Under the pieces are notes generated by a model. That model searched no databases and was not told where the DNA came from. It was given only the letters and a program-made list of their open reading frames with translations. This document shows positions 1 to 11,000 of a stretch of 64,000 nt of DNA, one piece after another; the stretch's first letter is position 1; each line of letters opens with the position of its first letter. Source of the DNA: Semisulcospira habei (Eukaryota; Mollusca; Gastropoda; Semisulcospiridae); the NCBI GenBank assembly GCA_036245525.1, contig BTPG01000004.1, forward strand, positions 18,527,103-18,591,102, written 5' to 3'. The position numbers and the translations under genes were made by a program.

Positions 1-66
1 ACAGGCAGGCACAAAGAAATGCTTCAGCTCCCCCTTATCCAAAGCCTGGATCAAATGCCTCAAAAC
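1..66 (-). CDS. Mab-21 gene exon 4, partial (runs off left edge)
   Basis: The minus strand shows an acceptor TTTCTTCCCAG at about 67-77, then an open frame of 22 codons to the window edge (VLRHLIQALDKGELKHFFVP and on). It continues in phase 0 from exon 3, which ends on a full GAG codon. The amphipathic helix leading into a HFFVP segment fits the C-terminal helical part of Mab-21 proteins. The stop codon and any later exon are outside the window. Confidence 0.75.
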
Positions 67-1733
67 CTGGGAAGAAAAGTTGTGGATGGTGACACAATTA
101 AGCAGCAGTATTTATAATTATCTAATAGACTTTGTTCAGTAATCAGAAGTTGCTCAAAACTGCATGATGGTGTTTTAATGAAAACAGTGGATTAAAATCC
201 CAGACAAACCTGCAAAATCACTTAATTTTCTGTTTGCACCAATGACGCACACTTTCTTTTTATCTAGTCCTGATTTACAGAAAACCTGTACTAAAGTGAT
301 CTAGCTATTCCAGGAGGTAAAGGGTTAATAGATTACAATATCTCCTTTATAACTCTTTTTAGTATGTCTTACAATAATGCTGGACAAAAGGACTAACTTA
401 AATTATGAAGTCTGAATGTCATAAAACGAATGACTTTTTTCTGTGTTTCTTCTCCTTTGTACGCAGGAGAGTTCCTTCCCGTTATGCTCAAAAGGCAGTG
501 GAAAACCTCTGGTACATGTTCCTATTCCAATGGATTGTGAAAAGGGCTGAAAAGTAGAGGCAAGACAACACTGATAACCTGTTGTATCGCCAAATTTTAG
601 GAATCAACACCCACCGTGGAGCAGATAATATTAAGTATCCAATTATCAAGTAGGGGCCAAAAGTTACACACCTGATTTCACTCAAAACAGGACTTGACAA
701 ATGGGCACTGTCAGAGAATCCAATCACACCTTTTATTTGAAAATTACTTTACTAATAGCTGACTTTGGGTGTGCCCCCCTCCCTCCCCCCCCCCCCCCCT
801 TTAAAAAAACCAAACAAAACAAAAACAACAAACAAAAAACAAAAAAACTACGAAACAAACAGCAACCACATTCAGGTCACTTAGCACAGTACAAAGCTCA
901 GTGTATGCGAACCTAGTCCAAGGCTTCATACTTGAAAAGGGAGAGAACACTAAGAATTGTACACTGTATTTTTACTGGGACTACTTGGTGTTCGATTCAG
1001 TCCCTTTGAATGTTGTTTTTGAAAAGGAGGGAAAGGAGAGTTAGACCATCGTCAAGCATGACATGCCAAGCAAATTAGGCACTACACTTTAACTATATGG
1101 GCCTGTAGCTTGTAATGACAACCTCTTCATTGTCAGCTTCTAGAACTGATGTACATATCTGAAAGCATCTCTGATTCAATAAAGGTTAACACACTGAAGC
1201 CGAAGATCGTGATTCCAAAAGTTTGGTGGAAGTCATCTGAAGACTATATTACGGTTTGGGTGACTAACCAAGAGACTGACCAACCATGAAAGTTCAAGGG
1301 TGGTGCAGGAATGACTTGACGCCTACAGATGCCAAGTTATTCCTGCACCATCTTTGAACTTCCATGGTCGATTCATAGTTGCCACATTCCGTCTGCGATA
1401 AAAAGCAAACTGATCACTACTTGTTTGCTTGTCTATTTTTAAATATTAATAAATTATGTTGTAACTGTCTTGTATGCCAGGATGACTGTCTTTATAAGCG
1501 CCTTTCTTTTTCCGATGGGTTCTTCTCGATCCATATACTGCTGTTGTGTGTCAGGACTGAATGGATTAACCTCACTGATCTGGTGGAAACACAAGGATGT
1601 GACAAGGTAAGCAAGAGACATCGATCCTCAACATCATCCACAACCGCGCAGGGGCTTATGAGGATCTCTTTCTGCTGTAATGGTATTCTCTGCATTTTCG
1701 CAGTGAAATGGGGTTAAAGCGAACACTGCATAC
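67..1733. other. Intron 3 of the Mab-21 gene
   Basis: No coding signal. It holds fragments bounded by AGGGTTAA (about 318-326), a C-rich run followed by an A-rich tract (777-850), a family-A palindrome (1284-1374), and a single stray unit of the 21-bp minisatellite that is amplified in intron 2 (about 1466-1493). Confidence 0.6.
1284..1374. repeat. Palindromic element, family A (TTCAAGGGTGGTGCC type)
   Basis: Inverted arms of about 30 bp around AGTTCAAGGGTGGTGCAGG and its complement, with a short loop. The arms extend into CAACCATG/CATGGTCG, an outer sequence shared by many family-A copies in this window. Confidence 0.75.
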
Positions 1734-1986
1734 CTCCAGAAACTGTTCGCCCAGTCTGTGCAGCATCCATGCATTGCTGTCCGGGCACTGCTGGCACGCA
1801 TGTAGCACGATGGTCCTCAGGTGGTACGAGGAGAGTGGACGGAAGGCGTCGGTGTCTGCCGTCCTGAGCGTCTTGAGGATCCGCTCCACCTGCCGAACAA
1901 CACCCTGCGGGGTGTCCAGACGATCATAGTGCAGCAGAAGCTTCTCGGAACGTACAAAGCTGATTCGCCAGACTGTTTCTTTCTCA
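1734..1986 (-). CDS. Mab-21 gene exon 3 (helical half)
   Basis: 253-nt exon on the minus strand, between acceptor TTTTTGCTTAACCAG and donor GAG|GTATGC. It begins with one base completing AGT with exon 2 and ends on a full codon. The translation carries the clearest Mab-21 signature in the window: VWRISFVRSEKLLLHY, a cysteine-free linker, then PLSSYHLRTIVLHACQQCPD and W-x-L-HRLGEQFLE. In the family this segment builds the C-terminal helical lobe packed against the nucleotidyltransferase lobe. Frame, splice sites and motif order all agree; no stop interrupts it. Confidence 0.88.
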
Positions 1987-2948
1987 CTGGTTAAGCAAAA
2001 ATAAAATAAATAAAAAATTCATAGTCATCAATCAACTAAACTTTATATATCAACAATAGAGGTATTAGAAGTGATTAACTGAACTAATCCTTTGCCTGTC
2101 TGTAGCGCTTTTGGACCTGGTGATTCCAGCAGGAATCAGCTGGACAAAAAGCACTACTGACAGCCAAAGGGCTAAATGTACTGTCTTGTATGCCAGGATG
2201 ACTGTCTTGTATGCCAGGATGACTGTCTTGTATGCCAGAATGACTGTCTTGTATGCCAGGATGACTGTCGTGTATGCCAGGATGACTGTCTTGTATGCCA
2301 GGATGACTGTCTTGTATGCCAGGATGACTGTCTTGTATGCCAGGATGACTGTCACTGTCTTGTATGCCAGGATGATCTTGACCCCCTTGTGCATGTGGCC
2401 CCTCGGCACTGTTTACTGCACTGATGGCTGCTTGCATGAGTGCGGATTCGCCTTGTAACAACCTAAGAGTCAACCGGAGTTGCCTGTGTGGGTGAACTCG
2501 AGTCCTGCGCTGGCTGTTACACAGGATGCTCTGCTAGGGTGGACTATCTTGCTCTGGGTACATTTTATGTCTTTAACCCCTTCACTCCTGAGAAAAAGTG
2601 AACATGAGCCCACTGCAAAAGACATAGATCCTCATGGGACCCCAGTTGCGGGGACTCATGAGAACTAAGCCTTTTGCTGACAATACTTTTTGTATCCATG
2701 TTCCTTGGATAGCTGGGGCTCATTGGCCTTGAACTGACGAAAATTTCAGAACATGCATCAGCTGGCAGTGAAGGGATTAAAACCATCCCAGATTCACCGC
2801 TGTCTGCCTGAGACACACTGACACGAGTAATGCCAGGAAGATGCACAGATCTTAACGAGCCCCCGGGCTCATAAAGATCTACACCTCTCGCATCTGGGCA
2901 CTGTCTGTGTTCAGGCAGTGAGTGGGCCAATTCCTGCATTCAGCTCAC
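1987..2948. other. Intron 2 of the Mab-21 gene
   Basis: Contains a family-C palindrome half (about 2110-2170), the 21-bp minisatellite (2180-2374), and family-B fragments reading AGATCCTCATGGGACCCC (about 2625-2645) and its inverted relative near 2860-2890. No coding signal beyond repeat-driven open frames. Confidence 0.6.
2180..2374. repeat. 21-bp minisatellite, about nine units
   Basis: Direct tandem repeat with unit beginning TGTATGCCAGGATGACTG and a period of 21 bp; a 6-bp insertion breaks the array before the last unit. Because 21 is a multiple of 3, open frames appear on both strands (VCQDDCL repeats); these are not evidence of a gene. Confidence 0.9.
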
Positions 2949-3156
2949 CTGTGAGGACAGAGAACGGGCAAGGCGAAGAAGCCGAGCTGGCGACAGGTGG
3001 TGGCGACCTGATGGGTGGGCCATGGGGAAGAGGAGTCGACGGAGTGACCCCAGGGGTCGGCACATGGGGGCCATCCCGGGTAGAAAAAAAGGGCTGGTAG
3101 CAGCTGGAACAGGTAGGTCTCACCGTACTTGGTGATCTTCACTTGAGTGTATGGCT
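2949..3156 (-). CDS. Mab-21 gene exon 2 (central segment)
   Basis: 208-nt minus-strand exon between acceptor TTTTTCTCTTCAG and donor CACAG|GTGAGC. It starts with two bases completing GAG with exon 1. The translation runs PYTQVKITKYGETYLFQLLP and then a PGWPPCADPW segment. In Mab-21 proteins this is the last strand of the nucleotidyltransferase sheet followed by the family's proline/tryptophan-rich stretch. The phase agrees with both neighbours. The acceptor lies at the edge of a short tandem array whose units resemble it. Confidence 0.85.
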
Positions 3157-3340
3157 CTGAAGAGAAAAATAAAATTACAGACAGTGAGCAGTTTTATATA
3201 TTTTTGAGTGTACAGTTTCTGGAAAGAAAAATAGTTGTGACCGGCCGTATATTTTCAGTGCACAGTTTTGGTCAGAAAAATAAAATTACATAAGGTAAGC
3301 GACAGTATATTTCTGAGTGTAAGGTTCTGAAAAGAAAAAA
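3150..3340. repeat. Short tandem array copying the exon 2 acceptor region
   Basis: About four diverged units of roughly 50-65 bp, each carrying a GAGTGTA..TCTGAAAAGAAAAAT-like core (plus-strand view). The first unit contains the real 3' splice site of exon 2; the others lie upstream in the intron. Confidence 0.6.
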
Positions 3341-3469
3341 AAAAAGAAATGCAAAGCCCTTATGGCTCACGTGTATGACCGATCCACACATGTGACAATA
3401 AGTAAAGGGATGGCTTCTGCATCAACAAAATCATGTTTTCTCAAAATTTAATCAGTTTTCACACATCTG

Positions 3470-4345
3470 TCAAACCCCTGTGACCTTGACCATTGCGATG
3501 AGTCGACTAAATTAGTATATATAGGAAGGTCTTATCATCAGCTACCTTTGTGCCAAATTTGATTGAAAAGTTTGCAAAAATGTTGATAATAACTACAATT
3601 CTATCAAAAATTGGCATTTTATACACATTTGCCGACCTCTTGTGACCCTTGACCTTTTATAATGGGTCATCCAAATTAGTATGCTTAGATAGGTCTTACC
3701 ATCAGGTATCTCTGTACCAAGTTTGGATTTGAAGTTGTGAATAGTAATTGAGAAAAAACATTTCTTGTCAAAATATGGCTATTTTTTACCTGCTTCCTGA
3801 GCTCTTGTGACCCTTGACCTTTCCGAGGGATCATCCAAATTAATATGCATATATAGGTCTTACCATCAGGTATCTCAGTAGCAAGTTTGGGTTTGAACTT
3901 GTCAATAGTATTTGAGAAAAAAACATCTTTTGTCAAAATATGGCTATTTTGGACCTATTTCCTGAGTTCTTGTGACCCTTCACCTTTCCGAGGGACCAAC
4001 CAAATTAGTATGTATAGAAAGGTCTTACCATCAGGTATCTTTGTACCAAGTTTGGGTTTGAAGTTGTGAATAGTATTTGAGAAAAAATAAATTATTTCAA
4101 AATGTAGCTCTGATCCCCTGTGACCTTGACCTTTGAGAGAGGTTACTCAAATTGGTATGTTTATAAAGGTCTTGCCACAAAGTATCCATGGGCCAAGTTT
4201 GAAGACTAGCTTGAATAGTCTCCGAGAAAATGCCCACGTTAACGTTTACCATGAACGACGGACAACGGCGGATGCCGGACGGACGACCACTGGCTCAGAA
4301 CATAGACTCACTTTTGCTTCGCACGTGAGCCAAAAATTAAAAATA
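3470..4345. repeat. About five tandem units of 163 bp, ending in GTGAGCCAAAAA
   Basis: Unit landmarks GTGACC(C)TTGACC start near 3481, 3641, 3805, 3972 and 4119. Each is followed by AGGTCTTACCATCAGGTATC and AAGTTTGGGTTTGAA. The array ends in a non-repeated tail with CGGACGGACGACC and CGCACGTGAGCCAAAAA. Related copies occur at 22085-22500 (opposite strand) and 34197-34485, so it behaves as a dispersed repeat with internal tandem units. Confidence 0.75.
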
Positions 4346-4445
4346 ACTAGCAGCATTTTTTTCTAAAAGGGATACAACTCCAGCACACCTCAAAATGGCT
4401 TTTGCAATCTGACTAGTCCGAGTCGTCTGCGGGAGATAGATCGGT

Positions 4446-4526
4446 CATAGTAGTTCTAAGGTAGTGTCAGATTAGCGTTGCGCCGTGGAAGGCGCCACAC
4501 TAATCTGGCACTACCCTTGAACTGCA
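4446..4526. repeat. Palindromic element, family A
   Basis: Arms TAAGGTAGTGTCAGATTAGC and GCCACACTAATCTGGCACTA pair around a short loop, with outer CGGTCAT/ATGACCG. Confidence 0.75.
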
Positions 4527-4647
4527 TGACCGTTCCCCAATCGTCCTGACAGGTTCTGTTGTGCTTACAGCGACCTACTCCATGCAGTTAAAGGGTTAAT
4601 ACGCGTTCTAATATGTCTTACAATAATGCTGGACAAAGGGCCAACAG

Positions 4648-4729
4648 TTAACTCATTCACGACGTGACGCATCCGGATATGCGGCGTTAACGCCGCGTAT
4701 CCGGATGCGTCACGTCGTGAATGTGTTAA
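4648..4729. repeat. Near-perfect 82-bp TTAA-bounded palindrome, family D
   Basis: Begins TTAACTCATTCACGACG and ends CGTGAATGTGTTAA. The two 41-base arms pair with only two mismatches and no loop. TTAA at both ends suggests a piggyBac-type target site. Confidence 0.85.
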
Positions 4730-5296
4730 ATTATGAAGTCTGAATGTCGTTCAATAAAAGTCTTTTGATTTCTGCTCTAGTCTTGAAGTGTTAACGCTCA
4801 AAAGGAAATAGAAAACCTACGGCACGTCTGCCTACTCGCACTGGCTGTGAAAAGAAGCGGGAAGTCATAGCAAGGCAAGACAACATTGGTGTATCGGCGA
4901 ATTTCAGCAATCAAAGCCCGCCAAGGAGCAGACAGCTTTAATGACAGCTGTGGCCTGATACGTAAATGTATGAAAAAGAGATAAAGACAGCAGTGTGTTG
5001 GATATCGACCGACTTCGACATTGCCATGCGAAGGCAAGCGCACCAAAAGACCGTCTTTGTGAAAAGCTGGCGAAATTTTCATTGTACTGTACTATTATGA
5101 AAATCTTGCTTTTCGCAAAGTTTGACTGATGACTTCAATGGGCTGATTAGTACATACGTCCCATTGCAAAAAAAAAACAAAAAACAAATCAATGGCAAGA
5201 TGTAAAAGCATCATCAGTAGCGGGCCCTCTTGTGACCATGATTCGCTCGTGTGAAATAACGAAATGCAGGGAACTATTTGGGTCGATTTTCTTCAA

Positions 5297-5378
5297 CCCT
5301 TTGAGTGTCGGTAGCGGTTTTAGTCGCGATGATTCCTGCAGGAATCATCGCGTCTAAAACCGCTACCGACACCCTTTT
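5297..5378. repeat. Palindromic element, family C
   Basis: CCCTTTGAGTGTCGGTAGCG pairs with CGCTACCGACACCC around the centre ATTCCTGCAGGAAT. The family repeats at 7760, 30891, 31103, 33676, 33763 and 39211. Confidence 0.8.
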
Positions 5379-6151
5379 TTTTAAAAGCGACCTAGTCCAG
5401 GCAGTAAAGGGTTAATACATCGCAATATTTCCTTAACATAAATGCTCTTAGGATGTCAGTCTTACAATAATGCCGGAGAGAAGTTTTAAAGTCGGAAAAT
5501 ACAATAATGCCGGAGAGAAGTTTTAAAGTCGTAAAATGAAAAACTCTTCTTTACTGAAAAGTGTGTACGCAGAAGCGGAGTTACTTCCATTACGCTCAAC
5601 AGTTAGCGCGGGCAACCTCTAGTACCTGTGCCTACTATCGCTGATTGAAATCTGGGTTAAAAAAAAAAGTCTCAGGTCAGTGATGAAACTGACAATATCG
5701 GAAAATTTTAGCAATCAAAGCCTGCCATGAAACAGTTCGCATTAATTAATGTATTGCTTGCATCGTTTTGCTAAATTCACTCCTATGCTCTTCATCGTCT
5801 CCTTGGAAGTCACACCTGTGCCCTCATTTCCGTCCGTGTTGTCCTTCGGGAGAAAGTCATTTCAGCAGAAGACTGATGTTCGTCGTCGGGTCACTGACCT
5901 TTACAAAGCTGGGCGAGCGGCTATCATAACTGAGCTGGCTCCGTGCCCAGTGTTTGCAAACTACGTATTTTTGCACTGTAACTGATCGTACCGTCTATCT
6001 CCATATGCGGAAAGCTGTTTTGTTCTAGATGCCTGAGCGCACTAAAAAAAAAAAAAAAAGACGACACCAGTTAAGTTATTTTCAGAACTGCCAGCGGATG
6101 TGAATCACTACAGGTGAAGGTCACTGGCAATTTAACGTAAAAGAAACTTTG

Positions 6152-6246
6152 ATCGATCGTGACAGTTCAAGCGTATTGCCAGATTAGCTTGCCGCATGTA
6201 AGGCGTCAAGTTAATCAGGCATTACCTCTGAGCAGTCACCGTCGAT
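6152..6246. repeat. Diverged family-A palindrome
   Basis: GATTAGCTTGCCGC and GGCGTCAAGTTAATC form the inner arms. The outer CGATCGTGACAGTTC is matched loosely by GAGCAGTCACCGTCGATC. Confidence 0.55.
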
Positions 6247-6891
6247 CCATCTCCCGTAAACTGGCACTGAACACTGGCATGCGTTAGTGTGTCTCAGTAC
6301 AAGCAGGGGTGGGATGATGTTTTGATCCGACCGTTTGGTTGTAGTGCAATACAGTATACGTAGATGTATAACTTTTTTTTTTTAAATTAAAAAAAACTCT
6401 AATGGAGGTCTAACTTGAAAGCAGGATCGCCGCGGTGCTGAAAAAGATCACGAGTCGACGACCTTTATGGACAAGGCATATATAGCACCGGAATATAGCT
6501 GAGCAGACAAATGAATGGAGGAGCGGCCGTTATGAGGTGATATACTAACAGCGAGCTACCCCATGCAAAAAGAGTTAACATTTCGCAATATGTCTTTTAC
6601 AAATATTCTTTGTTATGTCTTAAAATAATGCTAAACGAAATTTAAATGTTAACGGTCTGAATGTCGTAAAATGACTGAAGACTTGTCTGCTCTACTTCTG
6701 CTTTGTACGTCAAGTTAAAGGATTCTTCTGTTACACACACGAGGCAGTAGAAACCCTACGCCGTGTACCTGCTCACCGGCCTGGATTTAGTGTGAACAGA
6801 AGGGTAGAGAAGTCTTAGTTCAGGCAACAATGATAACCCGTTCGGGTCGGCAAAATTTAGCAACCCTTTTCATTTTGATACACTACAGCTT

Positions 6892-6962
6892 GAGCTTGAC
6901 TATGACAGTTCAAGGCGCCAAGCTATTCTGGCACCACCCTTGAACTAAAATGGTTGACCTAT
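6892..6962. repeat. Partial family-A palindrome
   Basis: GACAGTTCAAGGCGCCAAGCTATTCTGGC is followed by CACCACCCTTGAACT; one arm is mostly deleted. Confidence 0.55.
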
Positions 6963-7171
6963 CTCCTAATCCGTAATGTAACCTTCATAGGAACACAATC
7001 CGCAAATTTTAAAAGGTCATCTTTAGGATGTAACGTGTTAGAGTTTGCGGTTTGCCGCGTGGACTGAAAAGGGAGTAACTTAGGCAGAGCGAATAAAAAC
7101 TGCTAAACTGGACCGCTGGGGAAAAGTAATGAACACAAAAGGGGGAGGGGGGATTTAAGTTATGGCAAGAA

Positions 7172-7255
7172 GAGTTTCGTGCCCCTGCCTCAGAGCATCA
7201 ACAGGATATTATGTATCATATACTAAACGCTCCGAGTCAGGGGCACGAAACTAAT
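7172..7255. repeat. Inverted repeat used as the retroposon target
   Basis: AGTTTCGTGCCCCTGCCTC at 7170-7190 is inverted as GAGTCAGGGGCACGAAACT at 7235-7253, a stem with about a 45-base loop. The right arm is where the adjacent retroposon inserted. Confidence 0.65.
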
Positions 7256-7641
7256 TGATTGATTGATTGTACATTGCTTAACGTCCCGACAGCAACAAGG
7301 CTTTCTCAGGACGTGCCTGCACTGCTTGTGAAAAAAAAACTAAACAGAACATTGAATGTATGTCGCCAGCCGATCAAATACATTAAATAAACCTAACACA
7401 TGGGGCCTAAATAAAGCTAAGACCATTTAGCAACACACATCCAATATCAAGAGCTACAGGCAGTGCAGACAGTAGGGAGAGTTTTAAAAAGGCAAATACA
7501 GGTGAATGGACAAAGGGTAGACAGAAACACATGCCCCAGAATAACGAGAAAAACCCACCCTGTGGGGCTGACCAGGGTGACCCTGGGAACTAAAAAATAC
7601 CTAACCCCACCCAAGTCCCCCAGGGCAGACCCGGGTGGGGT
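7256..7641 (-). mobile_element. Short non-coding retroposon copy 1 with 13-bp target duplication
   Basis: 386-bp insert flanked by perfect direct repeats GCACGAAACTAAT (7243-7255 and 7642-7654). Read on the minus strand it starts CCCCACCCGGGTCTGCCC and ends in a conserved TGTCGGGACGTTAAGCAATG block followed by an ATCA-type simple tail, the layout of a SINE or LINE-derived short retroposon. It is about 98-99% identical to copy 3 (61451-61835), so it moved recently. No tRNA promoter boxes are obvious, so the class is uncertain. Confidence 0.85.
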
Positions 7642-7759
7642 GCACGAAACTAATGCCATAACTTCGATTCCCTCCCCCTGTGAAATAAACACAAAGAAAT
7701 ACAGCACCTACGCTTCAGTTGTACTCTAGTTTCATTTTTGGCCAAAAGAATAGCACGAT

Positions 7760-7840
7760 AACCCTCAGCGTGTCGGCAGTGATTCTGGTCGAGATGATTC
7801 CAACAGGAGTAACCTCGACCAAAATCGCTACCGACACCCA
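7760..7840. repeat. Palindromic element, family C
   Basis: AACCCTCAGCGTGTCGGCAG...CGAGATGATTCC pairs with GTAACCTCGACC...CGCTACCGACACCC. Confidence 0.75.
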
Positions 7841-7933
7841 CTTGCCCGGGCTAAGATACATCTTTAACCCGGGTATCTCCGTCAGTCTGGATGATAGAGA
7901 ATGTAAATGTGACTTCCCTCTGCCAGCAACAGG

Positions 7934-7995
7934 CGTCGAATGTCATGAGCCCCGATGGTTGCAGATGCTCATGAGAATCCAAGTTTCTTGCAGAC
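7934..7995. repeat. Palindromic element, family B (partial)
   Basis: TGTCATGAGCCCCGATGG and GCAGATGCTCATGAGAATCC form the inner arms; the right side ends in TTTCTTGCAG, as in other family-B copies. Confidence 0.6.
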
Positions 7996-8739
7996 GGTCG
8001 ATGTATTGTGAATTGTGTAAATAATCGCGTGTCTCTTATCTTCTTTTTCTACAGATGCTTACTGCATTGCGAAACAAGATTGATGTGCCCACACTTACAA
8101 TTACCTTTTCTGTGTTGTTGTATAAGGCAGGGCAATAAATCATTACTTTTGCCGTGGGAGGGGCTGGCCATGTCGAACGCAGATACACTATAGTTATTCA
8201 CACTGGGCTGACTTCATTTTGTCCTTTCTCCGATGCACTGTATCAATTTTCAATTATTTTTTAATGACGGAACAATGACACTACCTCTTCCCCCCCCCCC
8301 TCTCCCCTCCAGTGAGTCTACCCACCCCCCCACCCCCACACCTTTCTCCCCAACTGCTGCACTGGTCACTCCCACTGTTATCGGACCATACTCACCACTT
8401 CATCAAAAGTTGCACTTGCATGTGAACTTGTTGGTGTTCAGGAACAAGGAAAATCTGCCATATAGTTTTCCCACCGAGAAAACGCACTGAGAAACACTAT
8501 GTGCTGAGGTGAGATTTTGAACCTTACGTGTCTAGACCGCAAGGTCTCAAATCACACACCAACGCACAATTATTATGTACTCTGCCGCTAACGATTTTGC
8601 CCAGACTCGGAGCATTAATTATCGGGCGACCTAAATAATTTTCAATGCGACAACGTAACGAGACAGAGGGGTTTTCACCAGCCAAATCAAACGGACTGAA
8701 AGACGGGCGTGCAAGACTTTATAAAAGGATCACCCGCAA

Positions 8740-8815
8740 TAGCTCAAGGGTAGTGCCGGATTAACTTGGCGCCTCAGTGAATGCGCCAAGTTAATCCGGC
8801 ACTATCCTTGAGCTA
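8740..8815. repeat. Family-A palindrome with 33-bp arms
   Basis: TAGCTCAAGGGTAGTGCCGG... (8740-8772) pairs with ...CCGGCACTATCCTTGAGCTA (8783-8815) with a single mismatch around a 10-base loop. Confidence 0.85.
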
Positions 8816-9064
8816 CCATGCATGTCGATCGACTGCTGGAAGGTATTTCGTTTCTTGTGTGTGTTGTTCTGTTGGGAGTCGATACTTTCTCGACTGTACA
8901 GTGCTGGTTATTTTACAATCCTGCAGCCAGCACGACCCATGTACAAGAGGCGCAGATCACCACGAGGCCCTGAAAGACAGCGCCTAAGGCGGGCAAAAGC
9001 CACATGACGTGTGAATGAAAATAATCTCTCTTCTTGGTTCGTATGTGTGTAGTGTGTGAGTCTA

Positions 9065-9084
9065 CACCCCCCCCCCCACCCCCC

Positions 9085-9142
<58 letters not shown>
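9065..9142. repeat. C-rich run plus (GT)n microsatellite
   Basis: Poly-C interrupted by A, then about 27 GT units. It creates poly-CV and poly-TH open frames that are not genes. Confidence 0.95.
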
Positions 9143-9144
<2 letters not shown>

Positions 9145-9296
9145 CTGCGTGCGTGTGTGCGCATAACGGAAATGAGCCGCAGGCGCGGGTCAATGTCCTT
9201 TTGCAGGAGATTCGTGATCATAATGACGATAGGACGATTAGAGGATATGAATATGAAAGTATGGTGATGAGGGCAGATCACGTGAAATAATGTCAT

Positions 9297-9377
9297 TTAA
9301 CTCATTCGCGATCAGCCGCATCGGGATGCGAGGCATAAGCCGCGCATCCGGATGCGGCTGGCTAGCGAATGAGTTAA
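9297..9377. repeat. TTAA-bounded palindrome, family D
   Basis: 81 bp from TTAACTCATTCGCGATCAGC to GGCTAGCGAATGAGTTAA. It shares the outer TTAACTCATTC and inner GCATCCGGATGCG with the 4648 copy, though the arms between differ. Confidence 0.8.
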
Positions 9378-10114
9378 GGAATTGACGTGTTTGGGCCGAA
9401 TGCATAGGCACACGCGCGCGTGTGATTGCTGCGAGTGGTTTCCGGCTACTTCCACATCTCCTTCATCAAACGGAAAATGACACAACTCCACTCACACAAC
9501 ACTTAGTGGGTTTTTAGTCAGTAGCATGACATTATGAAAAGACGGGCAAATTATATATCGGCGAACAAACTAACTCCCCCCCCCCCCAAACACCCCCCCC
9601 CTCCCAAAAAAAAAAAAAACAAGCACCCAAAAACAAACAAAATAACAACAAACAAACGAACAAAAAACAACGAACAAAAAACAATTAACTAAACCAGCAC
9701 TTATATTACCGGCTGTTTTCGAGCTGCTTTCCTTGAAAAGGCCTACGCGAGAACGTGCCAAGTAGGTAGGAAAAAATCACCTACTTGTTACGTTCACCTG
9801 CATTATAGGCACTGGTAGTCAACCCCCCCTTTTTTTTTTTTTTTAAAAGGCCTACGACTAACCGGCAGTCGTATGATAAATCCGAAATAAAACATTTAAT
9901 TTGAGGCAGAACTGGGGCCTGTTGCAAGAGTGAGCTTCGTCCTGCGCCAGTCACAAGGTGCCCCCCCCCCCCCCCCCCCCCCCGCTTTCCTTCCTTTTGT
10001 TGTTGTTGATGATGCTGCTGCTATGAGATGCAACTGTACGTTAAACAGATGTAAAGTTGATTGAAAACAAACACGCTTAATGAGCACTGACTTGAATCGC
10101 AGACAACGCGCTAG

Positions 10115-10149
<35 letters not shown>

Positions 10150-10935
10150 CGGCAGGTTTGAAAAATGGCTATGTCTGTGACGATGTCAATGCCTCCACCG
10201 TTGATAAATAAAGCTTCATTGAATCATTGAATCATTGAATCTCTGATACCAATAGATCTGCCTTTTAAACGAACTATGCGTCCGCTTTGACCATACAAAC
10301 CTGTTACATTGATTTCTTGCATATTTGACTCATAGACAGATTAATGAAGACTGACATCTGAGGCTGTGTTGTAGCCCCACAAAGGCCGTCGTCATGTTAG
10401 ATCCGCGGCCTGCTACTAGTCTGTTTCTTTTTGGCTCATGGTCCAGTAGTTGTGCTATAAATAGCTTTTACATCGGCTCTGACCGTCGCTTGCTTGGTGG
10501 AGTTGAGCAGCTCCTACGCTGATATCATAGTAACCACCGTAGCCACTCGTTAGGAGGCATTCTAACACATTTTATAGATCGGGTGTTGACTCTGATATTT
10601 GTCAAACAGTTTTAGTAAGCAATGTTGAGACTGCTCCGAGAGCGACTTGTTAGAAGTGCGCAAAATAGCACGTGGCTACGCTGACACTGACACACAGACA
10701 GAACATAGGTCAATGCACTTTTTAATTACTGCAGACATGGAAGATCCCAGTAAGCAATTAAAATACCATCATCAGGCCGATCTCGGTCGTTGTCGGTTGG
10801 CGTACGGCATACTATGCGGATAGTGTGCGCGAGCCAGATGCCTTTTTGCTTACTTTGAACTGGAAGCTAATCTGCCCCGTTCGATCGATAGGCCTACCGC
10901 TGATTTGACGCTTACGTCTGCTGCCCCCTCATCTG

Positions 10936-11000
10936 TAAGAGGACATAGATTCCCATGAGCCCCTGCATCCGCAGGGGCTCATGAGAATCCATGCCTCTTG
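10936..11000. repeat. Palindromic element, family B
   Basis: AAGAGGACATAGATTCCCAT...CCCCTGCA pairs with TGCAGGGGCTCATGAGAATC...CCTCTT. Confidence 0.8.

Noticed and set aside
2065..2473. Open frames on both strands with LVCQDDC or HPGIQDS repeats
   Set aside because: They follow from a 21-bp minisatellite whose period is a multiple of 3; no start context, splice or domain supports them.
5749..5985. 78-aa plus-strand open frame
   Set aside because: No domain, no splice or family support, in repeat-rich intron DNA.
8913..9296. Poly-Thr/His and poly-Cys/Val open frames
   Set aside because: Translation of a (GT)n microsatellite and a C-run.
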